From Syntrophorhabdales bacterium (GTDB lineage Bacteria; Desulfobacterota; Syntrophorhabdia; Syntrophorhabdales; WCHB1-27), in the NCBI GenBank assembly GCA_035541455.1, contig DATKNH010000069.1, positions 1 through 51,845 of the forward strand: DNA of 51,845 nucleotides, read 5' to 3'. The notes beneath the pieces are model-generated. The model did no database searches. It worked only from the letters and a program-made list of their open reading frames with translations, and had not been told where the DNA came from. The position numbers were made by a program, and so were the translations under genes. Shown here piece after piece: positions 25,109 to 33,316 of the stretch. Each line of letters starts with the position of its first letter. The first letter of the stretch is position 1.

Positions 25109-25891
25109 TTACTTGCCTTTGTAGCTTGGTTTTCGTTTCTCTATAAAGGCGCTCAAACCTTCGCGCCCGTCTTCCGACGCGTAGGCGATGACAAATGAGT
25201 TGCGCTCCAGCGTTAAGCCGGAGCCAATATCCATATTCATTCCGTTGTCCACACACTGCTTTATTAAGGACAGGGCAACTCTCGGTTTTGCTGATAGTTT
25301 GTTGGCCAGCGCCATCGCCTCTTCCATTAGCTTTTCACGCGGTACAACTTTATTGACCATCCCGATACGGAAAGCTTCATCAGCGCCAATGGTGTCACCG
25401 GTAAACATCAACTCTTTTGCTTTCGACGCTCCTATCAGCCTGGAGAGGCGTTGAGTGGCACCTGACCCAGGTATTATCCCCAGATTGATCTCAGGGAGAC
25501 CGAAGACGGCGTCAGACGAGGCAATGCGCAGGTCGCAGCAGAGGGCAACCTCGCTTCCGCCTCCCAGCGCAAGGCCAAAGACTGCTGCTATTGTCGGTTT
25601 CGCTATGCCGGTCAACTTTTCGAAACATTTCTTGGGAACGGTGTTCTGGAACTCGAGTATTTCCGCTACGCTCTTGTTTGCAACATCCTTGACATCAAGT
25701 CCGGCCGCAAAGGCCTTCTCTCCCGCTCCCGTAATGACGATGGCGGCCACCGAATCATCCTTTTCAAGTTCGCACAGTGCGTCATACAGTTCGAGGTACA
25801 GTCTTATATTGAGCGGATTTACAGGGGGACGATTCATCTTCAGGACTGCGACAGCGCCCTGTTTTTCGAGCAACAGTGTTTCGTAGCTCAT
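25109..25891 (-). CDS. Crotonase-family enoyl-CoA hydratase
   Basis: 260 residues from the ATG at 25891 behind GGGAGG; the longer reading frame upstream overlaps the dehydrogenase gene and has no homology. Oxyanion-hole segments are EKAFAAGLDVKD and FGLALGGGSE, and both hydratase glutamates are present: Glu114 (GGGSE) and Glu134 (FGLPEINLG). It hydrates a trans-2-enoyl-CoA to the 3-hydroxyacyl-CoA. It lies between the dehydrogenase and thiolase genes, which carry out the following two steps. Confidence 0.92.
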   Translation of the reverse strand: MSYETLLLEKQGAVAVLKMNRPPVNPLNIRLYLELYDALCELEKDDSVAAIVITGAGEKAFAAGLDVKDVANKSVAEILEFQNTVPKKCFEKLTGIAKPTIAAVFGLALGGGSEVALCCDLRIASSDAVFGLPEINLGIIPGSGATQRLSRLIGASKAKELMFTGDTIGADEAFRIGMVNKVVPREKLMEEAMALANKLSAKPRVALSLIKQCVDNGMNMDIGSGLTLERNSFVIAYASEDGREGLSAFIEKRKPSYKGK

Positions 25892-25905
25892 AGGGACCTC
25901 CCTCG

Positions 25906-26763
25906 TTACTTGTATTCGTACCAGCCGGCTCCGGTCTTTCTGCCGAGACGACCTGCTTTGACCAGATTCTTCAGCGTGTGGGAGGACTGCCACTTTGTTT
26001 CCGACTTCAGTTCTTTGCGCAGATACTCGTTTACATTCAGATTGATATCGAGGCCTGTCAGGTCCATTAATTCAAAAGGCCCCATCGGGTAATTCAGGCC
26101 CAGCTTTGCGGCCTTATCGATGTCCTCTTTGCTTGCGACTCCCTCCTCGAGGAGCGTCATGGCTTCAATGAAATGGGGGATCATCAGCCGGTTTACGATG
26201 AAGGCAGGCACATCCTTCCTGACTTCCACCCCCTCTTTCCCCAGCTTTTTCACCATGTCCATACAGATAGCCACAGTTGCATCGCTGGTAAAGTGACCCC
26301 TTACAACCTCCACAAGCCTCATGAGCGGTACAGGATTGAAGAAATGCATCCCGACCACCTTATCCGCTCTCTTCGTCGCTGTGGCGATTTCGGTAATCGA
26401 CATGGACGAAGTGTTTGTAGAGAGAATCACTTCCGGGCCACACATCTCGTCAAGTGCCTTGAATACCTCTTTCTTCAGGTCCATAACCTCGAGCACTGCC
26501 TCGACGATGAAATCGCAGGACTTCATATCTTCCAGCTTGGTCGTACCCTTGACACGTCCCATGACCGCATTCTTCTGGTCAGCAGTCATCTTGCCCTTTT
26601 CCACGCTCTTGGCGAGAAACTTGTCAATGCTCTTGAGACCGCCCTGTACGAATCTATCCTCAATGTCTCTCATGACGACGTTGAAGCCAGCCTGTGCGGC
26701 CACCTGCGCGATGCCATTGCCCATCGTTCCTGCACCAAGTACCCCTATTGTCTTGATCTCCAT
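25906..26763 (-). CDS. 3-hydroxyacyl-CoA (3-hydroxybutyryl-CoA) dehydrogenase
   Basis: 285 residues, the usual size for single-domain Hbd/PaaH enzymes. The NAD-binding GxGxxG is GAGTMG at 10-15, the catalytic histidine is in VGMHFFNPVPLM, and the C-terminal helical domain carries LGLNYPMGPFELMDLTGLD. It oxidises 3-hydroxyacyl-CoA with NAD. As first gene of the minus-strand set with crotonase, thiolase and DUF35, it fits conversion of crotonyl-CoA to acetyl-CoA, the shared end of anaerobic benzoyl-CoA degradation; this pathway link is inference. Confidence 0.92.
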   Translation of the reverse strand: MEIKTIGVLGAGTMGNGIAQVAAQAGFNVVMRDIEDRFVQGGLKSIDKFLAKSVEKGKMTADQKNAVMGRVKGTTKLEDMKSCDFIVEAVLEVMDLKKEVFKALDEMCGPEVILSTNTSSMSITEIATATKRADKVVGMHFFNPVPLMRLVEVVRGHFTSDATVAICMDMVKKLGKEGVEVRKDVPAFIVNRLMIPHFIEAMTLLEEGVASKEDIDKAAKLGLNYPMGPFELMDLTGLDINLNVNEYLRKELKSETKWQSSHTLKNLVKAGRLGRKTGAGWYEYK

Positions 26764-26852
26764 CTACCACCTCCAGTGAGATAATAAAAAAATTCACATA
26801 GTTTGCCAATCATAACTAATTCGGGCAACTTATGTCAACTGTTTTGAGGGTT

Positions 26853-26944
26853 GGACCGGAGCCTTTTTGCCGGGTCCGAAGATCAACGAAGTGGCTCGAC
26901 AAATCCGACTCGCCCGCTTCCCCCTTGCCTCCGCAGGGGGTTTT
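26853..26944 (+). promoter_or_regulatory. Leader region with two hairpins upstream of the first MBL-fold gene
   Basis: Hairpin one pairs GGACCGG (26853-26859) with CCGGGTCC (26870-26877) with one bulge. Hairpin two pairs CCCCCTtGC (26920-26928) with GCAGGGGG (26933-26940), loop CTCC, and is followed directly by TTTT (26941-26944), a weak intrinsic terminator. It ends about 90 bases before the MBL-fold ATG. Attenuation is a possibility only; the 273-bp gap 26764-27036 holds no gene. Confidence 0.35.
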
Positions 26945-27036
26945 CATGTATAACTTGCGGATCACGGCTTTTGACCTGTGTCCGGCCTATTTGCATACAA
27001 AGGGCAGCGCACAACCAACTGGTTCAGGAGAAAACC

Positions 27037-27969
27037 ATGGTGTTCGGCGGAACCGGCCTGGTAGAAAATGGACTCTACGTGTGCGGGATCCCCTGGTCCC
27101 CCGTCTATCTCCTCGATGCGGATCAGCCCGTGCTCTTTGAGGCAGGCTTTACATGCACCTGGCGGCTCTCCCGGCAGATGATCAGCTCGATAGTGGGGCA
27201 GAGGCACCCGGCAATGCTTTTCCTGACGCACGTTCACTGGGATCACTGCGGCGCAGCCGGCTATCTCCGGCGCGCTTTCCCGGGAATGTCCATCGGCGCA
27301 TCGGCCAGGGCGGCCGAGATAATAAAGAGGCCGAATGCGGTCACGTTGATTGCGGAACTGAACGCTCAAGTGACCGGCAAAGTAGCAGCCATTGAGGGCC
27401 TCGACGCCTCCGGGTTGAGCCGCGAACCCTTTCTTCCGTTCGACGTTGATGTGGTTCTTCAGGACGGGCAAGTGAGCATGCAGGGGGCTGGTATCACGGT
27501 TGAAGTGCTGGCCACCCCGGGACATACGCGGGACCACCTGAGCTATTACATACCTGAAAGAAAAATACTGATAGCTACTGAGGCAAGCGGCTGCATTGAC
27601 CGGGCAGGGCAGTTCATCACAGAGTTTCTGGTGGATTACGACGCCTATCTCGCCTCTCTTGACAGGCTTGCAAGCCTACCGGTAGAAATCCTTTGCCAGG
27701 GCCATCACTACGTCGTCTCCGGCGCGCAGGAGGTTAAGGATTTTTTCGCTCTGTCCAGGAAAGAAGCCAGGGCTTACGCGGCCAGAGTCCACGAACTTCT
27801 GGATGCCGAGGAGGGCTCTGTCGAACGCGTGGTCGCGCGAATCAAGGCTGAGCAGTATGACACGAATCCTCATGTGAAGCAGCTCGAGCAGGCCTATCTG
27901 CTTAACGTACAGGCTCAGGTCGCCCATCTGGCCGCGAGAAAAAAAGTAACAGAACGGAGTAAACAGTGA
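27037..27969 (+). CDS. Metallo-beta-lactamase-fold hydrolase, paralogue 1
   Basis: 310 residues from the ATG at 27037 behind AGGAG; a longer frame upstream lacks family similarity. Metal motifs are THVHWDH (His65, His67, Asp69, His70), PGHTRDH (His163) and GHHY (His223/224). The usual bridging aspartate is replaced: the expected position reads TEASG with Glu182. The C-terminal helical tail (about 230-310) is shared with the next gene, which is a tandem paralogue. Substrate is unknown; glyoxalase-II-type thioesterase, lactonase or phosphodiesterase activities all occur in the superfamily. Confidence 0.87.
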   Translation: MVFGGTGLVENGLYVCGIPWSPVYLLDADQPVLFEAGFTCTWRLSRQMISSIVGQRHPAMLFLTHVHWDHCGAAGYLRRAFPGMSIGASARAAEIIKRPNAVTLIAELNAQVTGKVAAIEGLDASGLSREPFLPFDVDVVLQDGQVSMQGAGITVEVLATPGHTRDHLSYYIPERKILIATEASGCIDRAGQFITEFLVDYDAYLASLDRLASLPVEILCQGHHYVVSGAQEVKDFFALSRKEARAYAARVHELLDAEEGSVERVVARIKAEQYDTNPHVKQLEQAYLLNVQAQVAHLAARKKVTERSKQ

Positions 27970-28110
27970 GTAGCGAACAGCGAATGAGCGAAGCCAATAG
28001 ATGCCCTATGCCCGGTGGATCCCCTGACGCTTCCGAACCCTTCTGTTCGCTGCTTGCTTTTCGCTGCTTACCGCTTACTGTTCACCGCTCACTTTGTACC
28101 GCTTACCGCA
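27967..28110. repeat. GTGAGCAG/CTGCTCAC-family intergenic repeat, copy A
   Basis: The stop codon of the first MBL-fold gene lies inside a unit reading GTGAGTAGCGAACAGCG; about 60 bases on, the opposite-strand form appears as TTCGCTGCTTGC, GCTTACTGTTCACC and GCTCAC (28045-28091). The two halves are imperfect complements and fill the gap between the paralogues. Confidence 0.55.
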
Positions 28111-28125
28111 CGCAGGTATCTTCAC

Positions 28126-29037
28126 ATGATTTCTAGCAAGACGGGCCACGTTTCGAAAGGATTATATGTTTGCGGTATTTCATGGTCACCCGTTTTTTTG
28201 ATTGAAGGCAGCCCGCCACTTATTTTTGAGACGGGTTTTGCGTGCGCAGCGCGGCTCTATGAAAAAGAACTCAAGGAATTCTCACGAGGGGGACAGCCTC
28301 ACACCATCTTTCTCACGCACGTGCACTGGGACCATTGCGGTGCAACGAGCCATATAAGGAATGTCTTTCCGCGAATCGAAGTCGCCGCCTCAGGCCGGGC
28401 AGCCGAGATCATCAGCCGGCCCAGCGTCCAGAGACGCATGACAGAACTTGGGAAGAGTGTCATCCCGGTCGTGGCAACATTTGACGGAGTGGACAGCGCA
28501 CTCTTGATCGATGAGCCTTTCAGGTCATTCGATGTGGATGTGGTGCTGCATGACGGCCAGGTGATCCGCGTGGACGAAAAGACGACGGTCGAAGTATTGG
28601 CAACGCCCGGGCACACCCGAGACCATCTCAGCTACTATATCCCGGAAAGAAAGATCTTGATAGGCGGTGAGGCTGCGGGCTGCCTGGAACCGTCAGGCAG
28701 TATCAGCGTTGAATTTCTGGCCGACTACGATTCGTACATCGCATCCATCAAGCGTCTGCTGGCTATCCCGGCTGAAATCTTTACGCAGGGGCATCATTAC
28801 GTGTTCGTGGGAAGAGAGGCTGTCCGAACGTTCCTTGAACAGTCACTCAAAGCATCCGAAGATTTTGCAGCTCGTGTGGAGGAGTTGCTACGTTCCGAGG
28901 GAGGCTCCATCGAGCGCGTCGTGAGTTTGATCAAGGCCAGGGAGCACGATCCAAAAACCGGCCTTAAGCAGCCCGATGACGCCTATCTGCTTAACCTCAC
29001 CGCTCAGGTTACGCACCTGGCGGCCAAGAAGCAGTGA
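28126..29037 (+). CDS. Metallo-beta-lactamase-fold hydrolase, paralogue 2
   Basis: 303 residues from the ATG at 28126, behind a weak AGGT site; longer in-frame starts read through the repeat and are rejected. It has the same motif order as its neighbour: THVHWDH, PGHTRDHLSYYIPERKI, a GGEAAG segment with Glu in the usual Asp position, and GHHY. Identity to paralogue 1 is high across the full length, showing a tandem duplication, with differences concentrated at residues about 30-60 and 95-130. Different substrates or redundancy are both possible. Confidence 0.87.
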   Translation: MISSKTGHVSKGLYVCGISWSPVFLIEGSPPLIFETGFACAARLYEKELKEFSRGGQPHTIFLTHVHWDHCGATSHIRNVFPRIEVAASGRAAEIISRPSVQRRMTELGKSVIPVVATFDGVDSALLIDEPFRSFDVDVVLHDGQVIRVDEKTTVEVLATPGHTRDHLSYYIPERKILIGGEAAGCLEPSGSISVEFLADYDSYIASIKRLLAIPAEIFTQGHHYVFVGREAVRTFLEQSLKASEDFAARVEELLRSEGGSIERVVSLIKAREHDPKTGLKQPDDAYLLNLTAQVTHLAAKKQ

Positions 29038-29062
29038 GCGGTGAGCAGAAACAGCGAAACGG
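29035..29062. repeat. GTGAGCAG-family repeat, copy B
   Basis: GCAGTGAGCGGTGAGCAGAAAC begins with the stop codon of the second MBL-fold gene. Only the left-arm form is clear; the opposite arm may be degenerate at 29085-29100 (GTTTCAGCGG). Confidence 0.45.
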
Positions 29063-29094
29063 AACCTGCGGACAATCTACGGTTCATTGGTGTT

Positions 29095-29961
29095 TCAGCG
29101 GGAGGTTTCCAGATAAGTCAGAAACTCTTTTTCAAACACAGGCAGATCTTCATTGAAGGCGGTGCGGAAGTTCCGAAGCCGATCCTCGGACTGTTTGAAC
29201 AAGCTGAAATAATGGAGAATCGACTGCACCCCATGTCTCTCCGCCAGAAGCTCGGTGGCCAGGAGGGACTCCCCATATACTGACGAGCCGCCGAGCCTCC
29301 CGCGCGATTTGGTGAAGTCCTCGAGCGTCACCAGGTCAGAAAGAGGTGCACAGGAAGAGCGACGCGCTGTGCCCTTGATGCGCGCAAGCAGGAGAGCCCG
29401 CCTCGACGACAGGCTGCCCATGTCAAGGGACTCCAGTACACGGTAGGCGATCCAGTCGGCAAAACCCTCACGCAGCCACTGGTCAGATGTACCGCGACGA
29501 CCGCCAGTCAGTCCGTACTGGACTGTGTGCACCAGTTCGTGCGCAAGTACACGGATCCGCTCCGGCCAGGAGACGCGTTCAAGAGCCTCCTCATTCGCAA
29601 GCACCATCTCGGGTGCTCCTACCGCCGCCGCCCACCCTGCCACCTCCCGAGCGTAGACAGGATCAAACCGTACTAGCTTGACGAGGTTTGACTCAAAGGC
29701 TTCACGACTTGAATAAAGAAAAAGCTTCGGCTGTGAAACAGGCAGTTCGAATTTTTCCCTCAGGATCGAGGCAAGTGCGGTCATGATTCGGTCGTAGTCT
29801 GCGGGGTGGACATGATTCCTGCTGACCGTCGGAGACAAGGATACCGTGCGGACGTCTGCAATCTGGCCCTCTGCGGTGGGGATACAGACAAAAAGCAGCA
29901 TCAGTCCTACGACAATGGCGAGGGCCTTTGCAGCTTTTTTCTTCGGACCGGCAGGACACAT
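29095..29961 (-). CDS. Peptidase MA-family (gluzincin-like) exported metalloprotease
   Basis: 288 residues. An N-terminal hydrophobic segment (about 11-32) is a signal peptide or anchor. The zinc motif HELVH at 141-145 and a downstream EGFAD (Glu165) are the gluzincin ligands. It resembles the peptidase MA-like domain proteins. It is a single gene on the minus strand, convergent with the MBL-fold pair, with a weak AAGG site before the ATG. Its target is unknown; cell-envelope protein turnover is a reasonable guess. Confidence 0.82.
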   Translation of the reverse strand: MCPAGPKKKAAKALAIVVGLMLLFVCIPTAEGQIADVRTVSLSPTVSRNHVHPADYDRIMTALASILREKFELPVSQPKLFLYSSREAFESNLVKLVRFDPVYAREVAGWAAAVGAPEMVLANEEALERVSWPERIRVLAHELVHTVQYGLTGGRRGTSDQWLREGFADWIAYRVLESLDMGSLSSRRALLLARIKGTARRSSCAPLSDLVTLEDFTKSRGRLGGSSVYGESLLATELLAERHGVQSILHYFSLFKQSEDRLRNFRTAFNEDLPVFEKEFLTYLETSR

Positions 29962-30189
29962 GGCCTTTTTCTTCGGGGCCCTCCTCCAGCTTCTGTTGCC
30001 CCAGAGGGGTGCCTGGCTCCTTATCGTCCGCGAGCAAGAGCATCTTGATAGCCCAAAGGGCTGAGGCTATTAAGCCTTTACCTTTATCGTTCGCCCGTCC
30101 GGGATCGCCTTGGCCCACCTTTATCCTCCCCGGCTTTTGTGTTATAGTATTCTGAACACATTCTCAAACAGGAGGTACCAGAACCTATA

Positions 30190-31215
30190 TTGGAGAACAA
30201 CTCAGAAGAAAACGTCCTGAGACTTTCTTTTGACGATACACACGTCGCTCGCAACCTGTTCGGCCCCAGAGAAGAAAACATCCGTCACCTCCGGAAATAT
30301 TTTAATGTCAAGACAAGCATTCGCGGCACCCACCTCACCCTGATCGGAGACAAACAAGAGGTCGAAAGCACCGGAAAGGTAATCAACGAACTCGCAACAA
30401 TCGTAAAGAAGGGGTTCGTCATCAGGCCTTCTGACATCGATCAGGCTGTAAGGTACGTCGCACACACGCAGAAGGGGGCCGATGAACTATACAAAGATCA
30501 GATATTTATCCCCCCCATGCGAAAGGTCGTCGTACCGAAAACGAAGAATCAGATTTCATACGTCGATGCAATACGAAAACATGACATTGTGATCGGCATA
30601 GGCCCCGCAGGAACCGGCAAGACCTACCTGGCCATGGCTATGGCCCTCTCGGCTTACTACAAGAAGGAGGTTTCGCGGATTATACTCGCGAGGCCTGCTA
30701 TTGAAGCGGGCGAGAAACTTGGTTTCCTTCCCGGCACCATGTACGAGAAGGTGAATCCCTATCTGAGGCCTCTGCACGATGCGCTCTACGACATGCTGGA
30801 CATGGACAGGGCGGGAAGACTCATGGAGAAGGGCGTCCTCGAAATAGCGCCTCTGGCATTCATGCGCGGCAGAACGCTCAACGACGCGTTTGTTATCCTG
30901 GATGAGGCTCAGAACAGTGCCTCGGAACAGATGAAAATGTTTCTGACACGGCTGGGGTATTCTTCCAAGTGTGTCGTGACTGGTGACATCACACAGATCG
31001 ATTTGCCCGACAAACGCTCATCAGGACTCGTAGAAGTGCAACACATTCTAAAGGGCGTGAAGGGTATACGATTCATCTACTTCACGGAACGGGACGTGGT
31101 ACGCCATCCACTGGTACAGAAAATCATCAGAGCGTACGAGAGAAGAGAGGCTTCGCGGGCGGAGAAGCCTCCCGGCCAAAAGAAAGAAAATCCAACAGAG
31201 AACGGCCAATCATAA
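30190..31215 (+). CDS. phoH: PhoH-family ATPase
   Basis: 341 residues. An N-terminal KH-like region (about 10-75) precedes the PhoH ATPase with Walker A GPAGTGKT (138-145), the RPAIEAGEKLGFLPG motif, Walker B (FVILDEAQN) and a GDITQIDLP sensor segment. It is linked with RNA handling and sits upstream of ybeY, its common neighbour. Translation appears to start at a TTG, since the only good ribosome binding site (AGGAGG at 30170-30175) lies 14 bases before it and no ATG is in frame nearby. Confidence 0.94.
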   Translation: MENNSEENVLRLSFDDTHVARNLFGPREENIRHLRKYFNVKTSIRGTHLTLIGDKQEVESTGKVINELATIVKKGFVIRPSDIDQAVRYVAHTQKGADELYKDQIFIPPMRKVVVPKTKNQISYVDAIRKHDIVIGIGPAGTGKTYLAMAMALSAYYKKEVSRIILARPAIEAGEKLGFLPGTMYEKVNPYLRPLHDALYDMLDMDRAGRLMEKGVLEIAPLAFMRGRTLNDAFVILDEAQNSASEQMKMFLTRLGYSSKCVVTGDITQIDLPDKRSSGLVEVQHILKGVKGIRFIYFTERDVVRHPLVQKIIRAYERREASRAEKPPGQKKENPTENGQS

Positions 31216-31267
31216 TCCCACTCACTCTCCCCGGTATCTACAAAACGGTTGCCCATAGGGACACGCA

Positions 31268-31717
31268 ATGGCGGTCTTCATAAAAAATTCCCAAAACCTG
31301 TTCACCGTGGACAGGGAACAGTTTCGAGCGATCACCCAGGATTTGTTGTCGTATGCCGGCCTGGATAGAGATCTGAGTATCCTGTTCACGGATAACAAAC
31401 GAATTCAACGGATCAACAAAATCTACTTCAACAGAGACCGTGCGACCAACGTCATATCCTTCTCCTATATGGACGGTTTACCTTGCGAAGTAGTAGGCGA
31501 TCTGGTAATCTCACTGGAACGGGCCCGCGAAGAAGCAGAGAATTCAGGCATACCCTTCTATGAACGGATTTTTTCTCTTATCATTCACGGGCTGCTTCAT
31601 GTTCAAGGCTTTGACCATGAAAAGGAAAAACGGGAAGCACAGAGGATGAGGCACAGAGAAAAGAAGCTGCTCACTTATGTCCGCAACCATCAACTTTATA
31701 AAGAGCCGACAGTTTAG
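31268..31717 (+). CDS. ybeY: Endoribonuclease YbeY (16S rRNA maturation)
   Basis: 149 residues with the zinc-binding motif HGLLHVQGFDH (His107, His111, His117) and the upstream RATNVISF segment. YbeY acts in 16S rRNA 3'-end processing and ribosome quality control. It is between phoH and lnt, the arrangement seen in many bacteria. Its last 41 bases overlap the start of lnt. The ribosome binding site is weak. Confidence 0.95.
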   Translation: MAVFIKNSQNLFTVDREQFRAITQDLLSYAGLDRDLSILFTDNKRIQRINKIYFNRDRATNVISFSYMDGLPCEVVGDLVISLERAREEAENSGIPFYERIFSLIIHGLLHVQGFDHEKEKREAQRMRHREKKLLTYVRNHQLYKEPTV

Positions 31718-33191
31718 CCTCCCGCTCGCCTCAGCGGTTCTGCTCGTAGCCTCACAGCCGCCAATTTCCCTCTTCCCGCTCGCATACGTCGCGCTCGTCC
31801 CCTTGTTGTTTTCGCTTGAAAAAAGCAAGCCCCGTGATAATTTCCTGGCAGGCTTCATCACAGGCATCATGGCCTACGCAGGTCTTGTCTACTGGGTAGT
31901 GATAGCCATGAACACCTATGGCGGGATCAGCATTCCCCTGGCAATACTCATTCTGGCGCTCCTTGTCCTCTACCTCGCTCTCTATCTCGGCCTTATCACA
32001 TGGCTCTGCCCTCTCGCTGAAACGGCAGCGAGGGTGCCTCTCTATCTGAGCGTACCTCTGTTGTGGGTCATTTGCGAATACTGGAGAGGTTGGTTTCTGA
32101 CAGGGTTTCCCTGGTCGTACCTCGCCCACTCGCAGCACAACTTTCTGCCCATGATCCAGATTGCTTCCCTGACAGGAACCTACTTTATTTCGTTTCTTAT
32201 TGCCGGGGTCAATGTTGTCATTTTCTCCTTTCTCCGTCGAAAGCCGGCACCTGCTCTCTTTACAGGTTCATTAGCAGTGCTCATTGTCGCATCCCTTCTG
32301 TTCGGTTACGTCCGCTTGCAGGATCAACCGGAAGGGGCCCTCAAGACCGCTATCATTCAGGGCAATATCCTTCAGGATGTCAAATGGGATGAGCCATTCA
32401 AGCTAAAAACCGTCGACATATACGCGCGACTCACGCTGAAGGAAGCGCATGGTGCTGACCTCATAGTATGGCCTGAGACAGCCATGCCTTTCGTCTTTGA
32501 TGCCGATCCCATCCGCAACGTGGTCAGCAAAGTTCCGGAGGCGCTTAACACTCGGCTACTTTTCGGGACACTGTACAGAGACGGACAGGGCAGATTTTAC
32601 AATGCGGCGTATGTCCTGGGGCAGAAAGGTCAAGTCGTAGGCCGGTATGAGAAAGTTCACCTCGTTCCCTTCGGGGAGTTCACACCGCTTCGGGATTACT
32701 TCCCCTTCCTCGAGAGGATCAGTGTTGCGACCGGTGATTTTTTTTCTGGAAGCGGTCACAACCCCCTCGCGACAGATCTCGGCAAGATAGGGCTTCTCAT
32801 CTGCTATGAAGGGGTGTTCCCTTACGTCACCGTCGATACGGCGAGAAGGGGTGCGCAGGTATTCGTCAATATCACCAACGATGCCTGGTTCGGCAGATCC
32901 TCAGCGCCGTATCAGCATCTGGCATTCTATACATTCAGGGCGATCGAAACCGACAGGTTTGTGCTCAGGGCTGCCAATACGGGCATAAGCGCAATAATTG
33001 ATCCCCGCGGCCGGATCACTGCACGGACCGATTTATTCACGAGAGGAGTCTTGCAAGGCACGTTCGCAATGAGAGATGGAACAACATTCTATGTCAAACA
33101 CGGGGATTACTTCGTTCTACTCTGCATTGTAGTGCTTTCCGGCCTCATCCTCAGAGGACTGCTCTCTCCGAAATCAGGAACTAAGCGGTAA
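31677..33191 (+). CDS. lnt: Apolipoprotein N-acyltransferase
   Basis: 504 residues. About seven hydrophobic helices (residues 12-215) precede the carbon-nitrogen hydrolase domain. The catalytic triad is present: Glu267 (VWPETAMP), Lys326 (YEKVHLVPFGEF) and Cys376 (LLICYEG). The enzyme adds the third acyl chain to lipoproteins in the inner membrane, as expected of a Gram-negative cell. Its start overlaps ybeY. A final hydrophobic helix lies at about 478-497. Confidence 0.95.
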   Translation: MSATINFIKSRQFSLPLASAVLLVASQPPISLFPLAYVALVPLLFSLEKSKPRDNFLAGFITGIMAYAGLVYWVVIAMNTYGGISIPLAILILALLVLYLALYLGLITWLCPLAETAARVPLYLSVPLLWVICEYWRGWFLTGFPWSYLAHSQHNFLPMIQIASLTGTYFISFLIAGVNVVIFSFLRRKPAPALFTGSLAVLIVASLLFGYVRLQDQPEGALKTAIIQGNILQDVKWDEPFKLKTVDIYARLTLKEAHGADLIVWPETAMPFVFDADPIRNVVSKVPEALNTRLLFGTLYRDGQGRFYNAAYVLGQKGQVVGRYEKVHLVPFGEFTPLRDYFPFLERISVATGDFFSGSGHNPLATDLGKIGLLICYEGVFPYVTVDTARRGAQVFVNITNDAWFGRSSAPYQHLAFYTFRAIETDRFVLRAANTGISAIIDPRGRITARTDLFTRGVLQGTFAMRDGTTFYVKHGDYFVLLCIVVLSGLILRGLLSPKSGTKR

Positions 33192-33316
33192 CCAGTGAGC
33201 AGTAGAATCAGATACAGCTGCGTATTCACCAGGTGCCGCTCATCGTGGAATCCGCTTTGCAGCAGCCTGTACCGGCTTTTCACTGCTCGCTGCTGACTGC
33301 TTACTGTCTGCTGTTC
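33186..33316. repeat. GTGAGCAG/CTGCTCAC-family repeat, copy C
   Basis: The left arm GCGGTAACCAGTGAGCAGTAG begins at the lnt stop; the right arm, TTTTCACTGCTCGCTGCTGA and following TGCTTACTG, is at 33277-33305. They are imperfect complements around about 75 bases and fill the gap between converging lnt and LarA-like genes, so they might also act in termination. Confidence 0.55.

Noticed and set aside
29702-30118. 138-residue minus-strand frame overlapping the start of the MA-family peptidase
   Set aside because: The first 60 residues look mildly protein-like, but it overlaps the peptidase signal peptide in another frame, is basic and low in domain-like features, and lacks a ribosome binding site.
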